From positions 4,071,391 to 4,135,390 of the forward strand of contig CM060174.1 of assembly GCA_030549775.1 (NCBI GenBank): 64,000 bases of DNA, written 5' to 3'. Positions 25,251 through 36,600 of the stretch are shown here, in pieces. A program made the position numbers and the translations under genes. The notes under the pieces were generated by a model. The model was not told the origin of the DNA and searched no databases. It saw only the letters and a list, made by a program, of their open reading frames with translations. Within the stretch, counting starts at the first letter, position 1; each line of letters begins with the position of its first letter. This stretch comes from Tamarix chinensis. Lineage: Eukaryota; Streptophyta; Magnoliopsida; Caryophyllales; Tamaricaceae.

Positions 25251-25460
25251 CAATCAATAGTGACATAAGGAAAATTAGATTTCTAAACTATTAGGATCGC
25301 TGCCAACATTTCACAAGATCATGCTAATAATCGACCCTATCGTCACATCAGACGACTAAAAGATGCCCTGTGGCCCAATGTCGTTGAATTAAGATGGAGG
25401 GAACAATAATTACAAATAGCACAAAGTGAACAGCAAGACATTAACCCCAGGTGCCCGCTC

Positions 25461-25469
25461 TATATAAAA
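25461..25469 (+). promoter_or_regulatory. TATA box of the MLP-like pseudogene
   Basis: TATATAAAA lies 140 bp before the ATG, preceded by GTGCCCGCTC. The intact minus-strand copy has the matching GCGCCCGCTC-TTTATAAAT arrangement, so the promoter was duplicated with the gene. Confidence 0.6.
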
Positions 25470-25600
25470 GAGTTTCACCGCTTAATTCGCTTTGCTGACG
25501 TCCCCAGTTTCCCTTCGGCGGTTCTTTGTTGATCACCGAAAGAGAGAGAATTGTCTGTAGTTAATTTGGGTCTGTGATAGGGGAGAAGATATTATAAAAA

Positions 25601-26162
25601 ATGGTTGCTCTGAAAGGAAGGCTAGAGAGTGAAGTTGAGCTCAGGTCATCTGGTGATTTTTTTTTCCATGAAATGATTGCCACAAAGCCTGACCATGTGT
25701 CATTGGCTTCCCCTCAGCACGTCCAGGCCTGTAACTTGCATGAAGGCGCATTCGGGAAACCTGGCTCTATCAGTTCCTAGAACTACACCGTTGGTAATGA
25801 CCGAAATAGCCGAAATATAAATCTGTACCCTCAGTCAGCTGCATATGCGCTAACTAATTGTTTTCATTTATGAACTAAGGCACGGGGATGGAAAAGCATG
25901 CGTGGCAAGGGAATGTGTCGAGACCATAGACGATGCGAACAAAATAATTGTTTTCAAGGTGCTTGAAGGTGATCTCATGAATGATTACAAAGACTTTATT
26001 GTCACCCTCAAGGTCACTCCCATGGCCGGAGGATTAGACCTGGTCAACTGGAAAATACAATACGAGACTGTTCGCGAGAACATTCCCTATCCTACATACA
26101 TCCTCAGCATACTGCTCGACATCACCAGAGACATCGAAATTCACCATCTTCAAGCATATGGG
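25601..26162 (+). pseudogene. MLP-like (Bet v 1 family) pseudogene
   Basis: Exon 1 (25601-25793) encodes an MLP N-terminus (KGRLESEVELRSSGD, HVQACNLHEGAFGKPG), but the conserved Trp codon of WNYTV is TAG at 25778-25780. The donor GTAATG is kept. Exon 2 would start at 25888 (DGKACVARECVE), but the acceptor AG is now GG (25886-25887). Exon 2 keeps VLEGDLM and PMAGGLDLVNW. The stop present in the intact copy is lost, so the frame reads on to 26234. The intron is only 94 bp against 1143 bp in the intact copy. Three independent defects point to a dead gene. It is the inverted partner of 31825-33429. Confidence 0.85.
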
Positions 26163-26234
26163 CAGGCCTGCTTGAGGAGATACATAATCTTTCATATATT
26201 ATCGTTGGCGCCTACGATCGTGTTAGATAAATAA

Positions 26235-27325
26235 AGGGGCCAAAAGGTTTGCTTCGTTTGTATGAATCCATCAACTCTGTGAGATGTGCATATATATCTA
26301 CTAGAGTTCGATAAATATAAATTTGCATGGTCATTGGTCTGGTGTGTAACATCGTTATTTTATATTCGAAATAACGTATTTCAATTCAGCAATTGTTTAT
26401 TTTATCACGTCATCAATTCAACTACGATAATTATAAGGTGTACTGTATCGAGATAAATTCTATGGTGAAATAAGCTCGCCAACTAAGATTTTTGACGTGG
26501 TGTACTCATCAAATAAAGTTTTCTTATTGGCATGAGTACAAGTTAGACATTGTCAAGAATTTCTCCTTAAATACAGTTGAATCGTGTATATATTTGATAA
26601 AGTACTTTTTCATATTAATTCAAGGGTTAAAACTACAGGTTTGATTCCATTGAATCTAAAGCAATAAATAAAGGAAGATTAATTTGTCCAATTGCACTAT
26701 AATTAGAACCGACTAATTATAATTGCCGAATTGCGCCGAAGGAAGATTAGTTATTATCTATATTTTAGTGTGATGTTTATTTATCTATTTGTCATCTATG
26801 CCTTTGTGGATTTTTTTTTCCTTTTTGCATTCTTTACTTTTGACCTAGCAGATGTTTCCACTCCTAACCTCTGCATCTTTTCTAAAGCCTTTCACCTTTT
26901 TTATTTCCTCCACCTCTTCCTTCTTCTTCTCCACCAGTTACCTACATTGTCACTACTGACCTATTAGGAGAAGAAAATAATGCGACACAGGGCAATGCTG
27001 CAGCAAACCACTCACATGCAAACTCACACCCATGTAGTTCAGGGAATGATTATTGTTTTGATCTTCCCATGTCTATAGGAGAGTATATGGAAGAAGATCT
27101 TGCTTATCCAACTTAGCCACATCATTCTTCTTATCTCCTCCTCAATTCTCTCATCAATATTATTAGAAGTTACTTATTTACTAGCTATTTGTTAGCTCTT
27201 CGTTTTAACTTTCATACACTTATAAATACATATTTATGTAATTGCATTTCAGTAATAACAAGCAATACGAATTCAATTCTTCTTCTTTCTCTTGTTTAAC
27301 CTTCTAATATCTCATCCTACCTACA
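26235..27325. other. Intergenic; probable 5' LTR of the copia remnant in its right part
   Basis: 26235-26960 holds no recognised gene; a 78-codon frame at 26731 is Phe-rich and unconvincing. The stretch before 27325, ending in CATCCTACCTACA and followed directly by a primer-binding-like sequence, is probably the copia 5' LTR, with a possible TATA (CTTATAAATA) near 27220. Its left end is not defined. Confidence 0.4.
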
Positions 27326-28716
27326 TTGTATCATAGCACATTCTCCTTTTCTAATATTTTTTAAAAAAAAACTCTCAATTTTTGTTCGTTATTGTTATTA
27401 TGGATAACATCACAATTCAATCTCAACCTAATCAGATTATCACTCCAGATCTCTCAGATCCTCTTTACCTTCATGCTTTAGATAATCCTAGGGAAATTCT
27501 CATCTTGAAAGATTTTGATGGCATCTGCTATCATTCATGTAAAAGAGCTATCATGATAGCACTTGGTGCCAAGAACAAAATGAACATCATCGATGGAAAA
27601 TTAAAAGAACTTGGCCCCTCCTCTCCTTCTCATACTCAGTGGGCTAGAAGCAATTCTATGGTAACAAGTTTGTTACTAAACTCACTAAGCAAATAAATTG
27701 CAAACAGTGTGATATACACAACCTCTACACATGAAATTTGGTCAGAACTGGAAGAAAGATTTGGTACTTCAAATAGGGTGCAACTCTATCAGATTCAGAA
27801 GGAAATCTCATCTATTTCACAAGGTGCAGCTTCACCGAACTAAAAAAGTTATGGGACGAATTAACATTGCTCACAACCACTCCCAGTTACAGTTGTGGTG
27901 CTTCCAAAAGCCTAATCAAACATTGTGATGATTAGAAATTGGTGTAATTTTTAATGGGACTGAATGATTGCTATTCGACTATAAGAGGAAGCATTCTTTT
28001 GATGAATCCACTATCGAGTGTCAGAACTATATATGCTATGGTTATTAATGAAGAAAGGTAAAGAGAAGTTATCTCTCTTATTACTCTTTCTTCTAAGGGA
28101 ACCTTATTCAATGTAGGAGCAAAAAGAAAGGAACAACCCTATGGATCGAAAATTGAGAACAAGAAACCGGTTTGCAACTATTATAAAAAGCATGGCCATC
28201 TAAGGATAGACATTATAGGTTGGTCAAATTTCTTTCTAATTTTAAGTTTACAAAGAGCAAGAAATTCTCAAGAGCAACCTTAGCATATTTCAATTCAGGC
28301 AAACAAATCCAACATACTAGGGGACTGAATGTAGAATAATACAACTAAATATTTTCTTTATTGAATCAGTGTAGGGAAATAGATAAGAGCATACATGTTG
28401 CTCCCTATGAATAAAATCAAGCAGTAGTAGGGAATCATTCATCTACCAACATAATAGTCCCCCCCTTTGTAGGTAAAGAATTCACCTTATACACCTCTGT
28501 TGCATCAATTTTTTTTGTTTCATGCATCCTTGGTTTGCCATGACATGTGGATTTAGACATAGGTGCCACATATCATATGAGTGGAAATAGAAAATTATTT
28601 TTGAACCTTTAAACCATACCTAATCCTATTTCCATCATTTTACCCACTGGACATACAATCTTGGTACATTCATTAGGTTCCATCAAACTAAATAATCACC
28701 TGACCCTAAGGGAATT
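27326..28716 (+). pseudogene. Ty1/copia gag-protease remnant
   Basis: A decayed primer-binding site (27326-27337, TTGTATCATAGC against the canonical TGGTATCAGAGC) is followed by an ATG at 27400. Gag reads DLSDPLYLHALDNP, KRAIMIALGAKNKM, SLLLNSLSK, then EIWSELEERFG and VQLYQIQKEISSISQG in shifted frames: the UBN2-type copia gag. Degenerate zinc-knuckle sequence lies near 28160-28210. A protease remnant appears near 28545-28600 (LDIGATYHMSGN, from DTGA). It stops at KLNNHLTLREF, where the Cassandra element begins; no reverse transcriptase follows. Several stops and frameshifts make it inactive. Confidence 0.85.
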
Positions 28717-28770
28717 TGTAATACCCCAAATTGAGCGGAGTGCTATAAGGATTGATATGGCTACTTATAT

Positions 28771-28871
28771 CAACATGGTATACCATCCTTTTGGTGATTC
28801 CGTCCTAAGAACTCCATAGTTAAGCGTGTTGGCCGTGGAGTAATTTTAGGATGGGTGACCTCTTGGGAAGT
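28771..28871 (+). promoter_or_regulatory. 5S rRNA-like block with Pol III internal promoter (Cassandra 5' LTR)
   Basis: AGTTAAGCGTGTTGG (28818-28832) matches the 5S A box region and AGGATGGGTGACC (28848-28860) the C box, followed by GGGAAGT as in plant 5S rRNA. The upstream part is more diverged. This is not a functional rRNA gene. Confidence 0.88.
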
Positions 28872-29220
28872 TTCAGAAATTTTCTTAAAATACTCGGGAA
28901 GTGCGTGAGTGAGGACAAAGCGTGCTGAAAGGAATCGTGCTAATCTGTGAGGCCAGCCGATTAATCCGAAAATGCTCCAAGGTAGCCCCCTTGTGGTCGT
29001 GTGGACTCGGGGTGTTACAAATGGTATCAGAGCGAAACCGCGACCGTGAGCTGAACTTGGATGAGCCAGTCAGTCACCTAGCGGGACGATTCTTGGGATG
29101 AACTGTATTGAGACAGTCATTAGTTGAGGCGCAACGAGGACATTGCGTTCTTTGAGTGGGGGTGAATGTAATACCCCAAATTGAGCGGAGTGCTATAAGG
29201 ATTGATATGACTACTTATAT

Positions 29221-29322
29221 CAACCTGGTATACCATCCTTTTGGTGATTCCATCCTAAGAACTCCACAGTTAAGCGTGCTGGCCGTAGAGCAATTTTAGG
29301 ATGGGTGACCTTGTGGGAAGTT
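29221..29322 (+). promoter_or_regulatory. 5S rRNA-like block (Cassandra 3' LTR)
   Basis: The A box (29268-29282, AGTTAAGCGTGCTGG) is closer to 5S than in the first LTR. The C box (29298-29310) is intact, though the next bases differ (TTGTGGGAAGT). Confidence 0.88.
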
Positions 29323-29477
29323 TCAGAAATTTTTTGAAAATTTCTCGGAAAGTGCGTGAGTGAGGACAAAGCGCACTGAAAGGACTCGTGTTGATCTGTG
29401 GGGCCAGCCGATCAATCCGAAAGCACTTCAAGGTAGCCCCCGCGTGGTCGTATCGACTCGGGGTGTTACAAGTGTCT

Positions 29478-29479
<2 letters not shown>

Positions 29480-29512
<33 letters not shown>

Positions 29513-29586
29513 TATTATTGTAATTTTATTTGATTTGAGTTTTGCTTATCGGTGATAAGATAGAAGCATTCGCGCGTGCGTGCTTG

Positions 29587-29640
<54 letters not shown>
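29480..29640. repeat. AT microsatellites
   Basis: AT runs at 29480-29511 and 29597-29640, separated by a spacer that includes a GCGTGCGTG/TGTGTG stretch. Confidence 0.9.
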
Positions 29641-29642
<2 letters not shown>

Positions 29643-31824
29643 TACATGTATATTCTAGATTTTCATATAATTATCAGAAAAATTATGAATGCACTCTACC
29701 ATTAATTTTATATTAGTTAGAAATTTTTTAAAATTTACAATTTTGAATACATTTCCTTTTATAATTTTGTATTTATACAAATGGATATTTAGATTTAATT
29801 TTATATAAATTATTTGAATGTATGAATTTTTTTATTGTATTAATAATTTTACTTTATAATTATTTATATTATATTTTATGGTAGTGAATATTTGTACATC
29901 GCACAGGTGTAAAACTAGTAGTGAATAATAGTAAAGATAAAATAATATCTTTATGTTTAGAAAGTGAGTTCAACTATAAATTAAGCTAGTTTTGACCCCT
30001 CTACAATTAGATTTTAAAAAAATGCCCAAAAGAAAAACTGGTAAATCTCATTTTTATCATTACTCAAAATTTTGATTCACCTAAATCTAAGCTCTTTTTA
30101 AAAGTTATGGTCAAAATATCAAAAATTGTCAAAAACCATATGAAAATCACTTTGGGCTTGAAATTAATTAAAAACATGACATTATCATCATTTATGTACA
30201 TAATTAAAAATAATACAAATAACTTCACATATTATATAAATAAGTTACCCAAAGACTTAAATTAAAAGGGTATAAAATAAGTACAAATATGTATTTATCA
30301 TGGTTGACTTTGCCACTTGGACCATGATTTTCCCTTTTTTCCTATTTCATGAGGTGCCTCCTATGGCTGGTCTAGATAAGCTTTATTTTAGTGCCAAAAG
30401 AATTTGTATGGATTAGATGCTTTGGTGATATGTAATTGGATATTCCCCTCCTATTACTATACAGTATATAGAATATTCCCCTCCTTATCATGCAATATAT
30501 ATACTTTAATAATCAATTTTATTGTAACGATTAGTATTTATCTCTTAAGTAAACTAGATTTCTACCCATACGATGTACGGAAGAGGAATTTAAGATTATT
30601 TATAGTATATTAGTAGTGATTACTACAATAATTAGTCATTAAGGAAATTAGTTTGCCACCCACACAATGCACTAATTTTTGTGAATATTCCAATCATTAG
30701 TCATTAAGAAAATTAGTTTGTCTCCTATGTAATGCATCGATTTGAAATTTTATAATGTTATATTGAAATAACGAACATTAGTATAGAAAAGTAAGTTAAA
30801 TGTGAGAAAAAAATTCTTTTTATAAATTTAAAATAATAGCCTCGGTATTAAACAGATTGTTTATTTATATTCAAGATAACAAATCATTAAATGATTATGT
30901 TACTATTAAATATTTTTTTAAAAATTTTTTTATTACAACATTTATTATTGAACTATAATAGGAAGAACTGTATCCAAATAGAAAAATAATGAGTCCAGTC
31001 TTCAACTTGATTAACCGTGTTGGCTTTGTCATGAACTTCTCTCTCTGTGACTTTTCTGGCATGGTTATTTTGTTAATTTTTTTTTTAAACTTTTTTAGTG
31101 TCGTGATGCTTTTTAGGTGGAATTTTCTCTATCCCCCAATCATGCCTTGGAAGCTGTTTTTTTCCTCCTAAAAGCGACATTTGTTAGTGGAAAAAAATTG
31201 ATATATGTATCCTAATTTTATGTGTAATAAGATAAGATATACTTCAATTATGGATGAAGATTCACCTAAATCATTCATTTCTATATCTTGATGGCTTTTA
31301 TCGTACAGACGTTATAATAAGATAAGATATACTTCAATTATGGATTTCAAACACACATTCGTTGAAGTGAAATCTATCAATTTTCTTGAGCAAAAAATCT
31401 GGGATATTTAATTTTTAGAAGGAGATGACAAATCTATCAATCATTTTGAGTACATAATAGGATGACAAATACCGAACAAATGATTATGCATATTTATAAT
31501 CACAGGACTCTGTCACTCTAGTAGCTATAAGCTAGATAAATAACAACGATAAGGTCTATAGGAAACCGGACGATATTTATTTTCAAATAACACGCAGACA
31601 TAAACGAAATTACATGCATTTAACCCCCTACACACTTGTGCATACGACAACATAAGGATCGTATGACCATATAAAGCCTCGTCTATATAGTCCAGTAGAA
31701 ACACAAACGAAGCACACCTCTCCTCCTTTATTTAATTAATTAACGTGATGGAAAGCGCCAACGATCATACAGATATATGTATATATATGGGGCAGCTAGA
31801 TCTCATCTGCTCAGGCATTCATGT
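29641..31824. other. Intergenic with Helitron-like terminus and short tandem repeat
   Basis: TACATC-GCACA-GGTGTA can form a 6-bp hairpin just before AAAACTAG|T (end at 29918), the form of a Helitron 3' end. At 30529-30745 three diverged units contain ATTAGTCATTAAG and AATTAGTTTG; read on the minus strand they resemble the same terminus. A shorter look-alike is at 22565-22585. No Helitron protein or 5' end is visible. The remainder is AT-rich and featureless. Confidence 0.35.
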
Positions 31825-32259
31825 CTATGTCTGAAGATGGTGATTTTCGATATCCCTGGTGATGTTAAGCAGTAGGTTGAGGATATATGTTGGATATGGA
31901 ATCTCTTCATGAATTGTCTCGTACTCTAATTTCCAGTTGACCAGGTCCAATCCTCCAGCCATTGGAGTGATCTTGAGGGTGATAATGAAGACTTTATAGT
32001 CTTTCATGAGATCGCCTTCAAGCATCTTGAAAACAATCGTTTTATTCGCTTCGTCGATGCTTTCTACACATTGCTTTGCCACGCATGCTTTTCCATCTGC
32101 ATATATGATCCGAGTGATTAATTTGACAGGATAATTAGCTACTTGCCATGAAAGAAAGATAAAGGGGGATGCTCGTCTGTTCGTCCCCTCTAACCCTTAG
32201 TTACTATTGGTCAATCTAAAAAATATAAATTGTATATACGTTTTATATGTAGAAACGTA

Positions 32260-32312
<53 letters not shown>

Positions 32313-33429
32313 ATTCATTGCATACTGCAACATTAACTATATATGTATGGATCCATTATGATTAGACGTCTCGTAGCAATGAATGATGCAATCTTGATAG
32401 TAATCAAATGCATTTTCTTAAGCATTTTTTTTTTGTATCTCATGCATTTGTTACTCAAAAGAGTAATTTAAATACGTGAAAATTTTAGTTGTTTTAATCG
32501 CCATATGGCATATCTACTTTGGTCCTTAAAATTCGTCTCCGGATCTCTAAAATAATTCTTTTTAATCGTACATAACATTGATGTACAAATTGTAATACAT
32601 TTCTAAATTATATACTTATATGGTGTTCTTTTTCATAATTTTTTGTTGTTGTACATTTAATTCATGTACTTATATGGATAATTATTGAAAATAATCCACA
32701 GGATTCTACATTAGGTATGTGCCGGTTTGTCATTATTGTTTAGCAGATAAACTAAAATACTATCTACATATGCGTTTGTGGAATTAGAAAAAGCAAATAA
32801 AATATTATACGTCATGTAAGGACCCAATATCTTTGCTCAATTTGTCTGATGTAACTCAATAGATATATGTGAAAAAGGCTTAATGTATTTTTATAATCAT
32901 TATTTCAAGTAAAATGTTTTGAGGCATAAGATTATTATCTGTATTTTTTAACCTGATATAATTATATGATCCGAAAATCGGGTGAGGAATATATGCCTTA
33001 ACGTTTTCTTTTCATGTAAGATGAACAGAATAAATAAATAAAAATACAGCTACTTTTCTGTAACATAATAGATAACATTTAAAGAACAGTGATAAATTGA
33101 TACTAATTAATTATGGTGCTAGAAATAAGGAGCTGAGGGTAGATATTTTAAGTTCGATAATAAATTTGATTATTAAGTAAACAATAAGTAGTATTAGCAA
33201 GCAGTTGAGGGTAGATAATTAGATTATTTTGGTCATTACCAACGGTGTAGTTCCATGAAATGATACAGCCAGGTTTTCCGAATGCGCCTTCATGCAGGTT
33301 ACAGGCCTGGACGTGTTGAGGGCTGGCCTTGAACACGTGGTGAGGTTTTGCGGCAAACATTTCATGGAAAAGATCACCGGATGACCTGAGCTCAACCTCA
33401 CCCTCTAGCCTTCCTTTCAGAGTACCCAT
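31825..33429 (-). CDS. MLP-like protein (major latex protein / Bet v 1 family), 2 exons, intact
   Basis: Exon 1 runs 33429 to 33240 and exon 2 32096 to 31825, with a GT..AG intron of 1143 bp; the join completes an Asp codon. The product is 153 residues, the usual MLP length. It starts MGTLKGRLEGEVELRSSGD and carries HVQACNLHEGAFGKPG, SWNYTVDGKACVA, FKMLEGDLMKDYK and the C-terminal helix ILNLLLNITRDIENHHLQT. MLP proteins are small cytosolic Bet v 1-fold proteins with a hydrophobic cavity; ligand and role here cannot be told from sequence. The ATG at 33429 fits the family N-terminus; an upstream in-frame ATG at 33465 would add an unlike extension. The intron holds a CT microsatellite. It is the living partner of the pseudogene at 25601. 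Confidence 0.9.
32266..32309. repeat. CT microsatellite in the MLP intron
   Basis: An uninterrupted TC/CT run of about 44 bases. Confidence 0.95.
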
Positions 33430-33540
33430 TTTCGTGACACACACGAAGGAGCAGAAGCAGAACAATTCTTGTGGTAGTTATCAACAACGCCAAAGGGAAA
33501 CTGAGGACGTGAGCGAAACAAATAGGCGTGGCACCTACTC

Positions 33541-33549
33541 ATTTATAAA
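33541..33549 (-). promoter_or_regulatory. TATA box of the MLP-like gene
   Basis: On the minus strand TTTATAAAT lies about 112 bp before the ATG, preceded by GCGCCCGCTC. The motif GGAGGGAACAATAATT about 50 bp further upstream is also conserved in the promoter of the pseudogene copy. Confidence 0.65.
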
Positions 33550-33599
33550 GAGCGGGCGCCTGGGATAGAGTCCGCTATTCACATGCAATTATTGTTCCC

Positions 33600-34349
33600 T
33601 CCGTTCTAATTCAACCAGACTGGGCCATATATGGGTGCCTTTAATTTATCTCATGATGTGGTCAATGATTAGCATGATCCTTAAGAAATGTACATCATGA
33701 TCCTCGTTTAGAGATTTAAAAGTCCTTAGTCACTGTTGAGTATACTGATTCATATAGAGATGGTTTTAATACATTTCGAGGACTTGAACTCTCAACTTGT
33801 AAAATTTTATGATGCATTATTTATTTATTTATTTAATGATTTTAGGGTCTTAAAGAGTTTTCTAATGAGTACCAGTTTCATATACACTAAAATACTCTTG
33901 AACAATTAGAAATATACGCCAATAAAAATAAAAATCTACTATTCTTTTCTCCTATTTCTTATGGATCAAATATAGGAATTTAGAAGAATTATCCATCTAA
34001 TAAAAAGACACTATATATTTTATTAAATAATATATGGTGTTAGGGAACCTAGGTGACGCAGTTGAGGGTAGATATTTAGAAGATTTTATTATAAAAACAT
34101 TTCTTGAATTAACATATTTGTATTTCTTGTTAAGTCACACTCACATTCTTTCGTGATCAAGTAACTAATACACATTTTTTTACCTACTACTACTATTGTC
34201 ATCATTATTATTATCGTATTTTTTTTTATTTCATGATATAATTATTTTAGCATTTTATTTAAATACAATGAAAGTCTTAGACTACAACACATTTGTTTAA
34301 TAAGTTATTTCAATTTAACACCCAACTTAATTTACTTTTGAAAGATTAA
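33600..34349. other. Intergenic, promoter-distal
   Basis: The first part is the homologous MLP upstream region; the rest is AT-rich with no recognised feature. Confidence 0.5.
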
Positions 34350-34373
34350 AATCACTACCACGGAAAAGGGTTT

Positions 34374-34760
34374 TAATAACGGTTATTTTATAGTTTTAAT
34401 AACGGTTTTCAACCGTTATTGAATCGCCCGTTATTAAATCTTTAATAACGGTTCATAACCGTCATGAAAAATACACAAAAACCCGCGAATATGTACGTAA
34501 ACTTCATATTTAATAACGGTTTTTACTTAAAAACCGTTATTAAAACTCCAGTTTTTAATAACGGTTTTGATGAAAACCGTTATTAAAACGTAGGTTTTAA
34601 TAACGGTTCTTATGAAAACCGTTATTAAAAACTGGAGTTTTAATAACGGTTTTAGAAGAACCGTTATTAAAACCTACATTTTAATAACGGTTTTCATCAA
34701 AACCGTTATTAAAACAAGGTTTTAATAACGGTTTTTATAAGAACCGTTATTAAAACTCCA
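34374..34760. repeat. Left palindrome array (AACGGTT/AACCGTT)
   Basis: Alternating AATAACGGTT and AACCGTTATT separated by 4-8 base loops and by AAAAC..TTTTAA linkers. Spacers vary while the arms are almost invariant. Confidence 0.92.
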
Positions 34761-35097
34761 TTTTTTTTTACAGTTTTGTTCCTGCCCACATACACAGTTA
34801 CCAAATCTGTATGTTAAAACAATTACCAAATCTGCAATGTAAAACAACATCAATTCATACCAAATTTGCAATCACACCATAATTTCAATCAATCTATAAT
34901 TACCAAATCTGCAATGTAAAACAACATCAAACAAGGTATGCATGTCTCAATACACCAACTATACTTAGCAATAAAATTAGTGGGCATACCACAACTTGGT
35001 AGCTCTACACCCCAAAGTAAAGAGTTCACAGATCTAGGCTGGTAGACGAAATACAAACCTAAAAATTCATGTAGAATATATAGATCGCTACCGAATG

Positions 35098-36330
35098 AAT
35101 GAGTGCACGTGCTTGGCCTCTAACTTCATCAATTTGATCAACATTATATTGCTGGCCTCGTGCATAGTCATCGGTGAAAAACTACAACACCCATGTTTCA
35201 ATTAATATACAGTTAGCCATTAGGTATGTCATGATTCATTAATAGAAAAATATGGAAAAGCAAACATACATGGCTTGGACCCTTAAAAACTTCAATTTCA
35301 TCATCATCATCTAAATTCCTTTGTCTCGAAGATCTTCAATTTTGGAGGTACCTAAAGCTCTTATCTCATCCATAATTACAATAGAGGATAAAGAGATAAA
35401 CAATAGAGGAAAAACAATTCTGATAAAAGTAAAAACTAAAATAAATGAAAACATGTATTACCCTACATACAAAATAATACAAAGGTAGGCAACATATGTT
35501 AACACTATAATCAAGAGGTTATATAACACCATCATACCCTAAATTAAAGGTTCAATTTGTAAAAAAGGCCCTAAAAAGGTTGTATCACAAAAAAACCTAA
35601 ATTTAGAGGCCAAAACGGCCTTTTTTGGGCTCCGATATTGCTCAAACCAGCTCCGCTGATTGCCATGTCGTAGATCTCGAAAAAATACCCAAAATAGCCT
35701 CCTAGATCACCTAAATCCGATGTCGTATGAAAAAGTTATGACCCTCCAAAGTTTACAGTTGAATCTAGCTCTAAATAACCTTAATAATGTCTTCTCTTTT
35801 GTTTATTATGGTTGTAGCTCTAAATAATGTTGAATCTATATTCTCCATACAACAATAATATGTAAAGGTCTCGGCCAACACATGCATTTGTTAATATATA
35901 ACAATAACGCAACAAATTCAACAACAAACAGCAAACTTTTCAGCCAACACATTCAACAACACATTTTCGAACGAAACCCTGGCGACATGCATTTATATAA
36001 GTAGATAAAAAGTTACGAGAGAAAGAAAAAACACATACATAAAGTGAGCTAGCTACAAACACGACGGTGAGAATGTTGAGAGAGGCAAGGGCTTCAAACA
36101 CGACGGAGGATGAAGGTGCAAGTGCCAGCTAGCTTCGGAACAATGGCAGAGGCGTGGCGGTGCGAGGGTTTCCTTTACTTGAGAGGAGCCTGGTGGTGCG
36201 AGTTGGTGGTGCACGGTGTGGCGGTGCGAGGGTTTGCAAGGAGAAGGAAGGAGAGCAAGAGAACGAAAGTGCAGAGAGTCTGAAAATTTTGGCACGAAAC
36301 AGAACCGAGCGAAATAAAAGTTTGATTTTG
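35098..36330 (-). other. Possible captured gene fragment inside the non-autonomous CACTA
   Basis: On the minus strand, just inside the right array, comes a UTR-like CT-rich leader and an 80-codon Ser/Pro/His-rich frame (36295 to 36053). Farther on are exon-like pieces: MDEIRALGTSKIEDLRDKG near 35372-35316 and TDDYARGQQYNVDQIDEV near 35176-35123, the latter followed by a GT donor. I do not recognise the protein. It could be a captured host gene or the remains of a transposon gene. Confidence 0.35.
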
Positions 36331-36334
36331 GGGT

Positions 36335-36600
36335 TTTAATAACGGTTCCTGAGAGAACCGTTATTAAAACATCTTTTAATAACGGTTCCTGAGAAAACCG
36401 TTATTAAAACATCTTTTAATAACGGTTCTTCCAGGAACCGTCATTAAAAACTTCTGACTTTTGACAACGGTTCTAATATGAACCGTTATTAAAACATCCG
36501 TCCAAATTTTAACGTTGCCCTTTTAATAACGGTTTTTAACTAGAACCGTTATCAAAACTTCCCGCCGATTAATTTTCACGCGTTTGACAACTGTTTTCGA
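36335..36600. repeat. Right palindrome array (AACGGTT/AACCGTT)
   Basis: Five clear palindromes of the same unit, two adjacent ones nearly identical (36344-36410), and a decayed last unit toward the terminus. Confidence 0.92.

Larger units (their letters stand above)
28717..29470 (+). mobile_element. Cassandra-type TRIM with 5S rRNA-derived LTRs, complete
   Basis: Two direct repeats (28717-29019, 303 bp, and 29167-29470, 304 bp) begin TGTAATACCCC and end GGGGTGTTACA. After the first comes a primer-binding site TGGTATCAGAGC (29022-29033, complementary to initiator Met tRNA). Before the second lies the polypurine-like TTTGAGTGGGGGTGAA. The internal part is about 147 bp with no protein. Each LTR holds a 5S rRNA-like block. 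I count about 30 differences between the LTRs, so the copy is not young. No clear 5-bp target duplication is seen; the left flank is copia protease, the right an AT microsatellite. Cassandra is known to move using enzymes of other elements. Confidence 0.93.

Noticed and set aside
28771..28871. A genuine 5S rRNA gene
   Set aside because: Only the A and C box neighbourhoods match well; it is flanked by LTR sequence and repeated in the second LTR, so it is Cassandra.
29595..29918. A 320-bp Helitron starting at TCTATATATA
   Set aside because: The 5' flank lacks the expected A, and the TC sits in a microsatellite; only the 3' end-like hairpin is kept as a weak observation.
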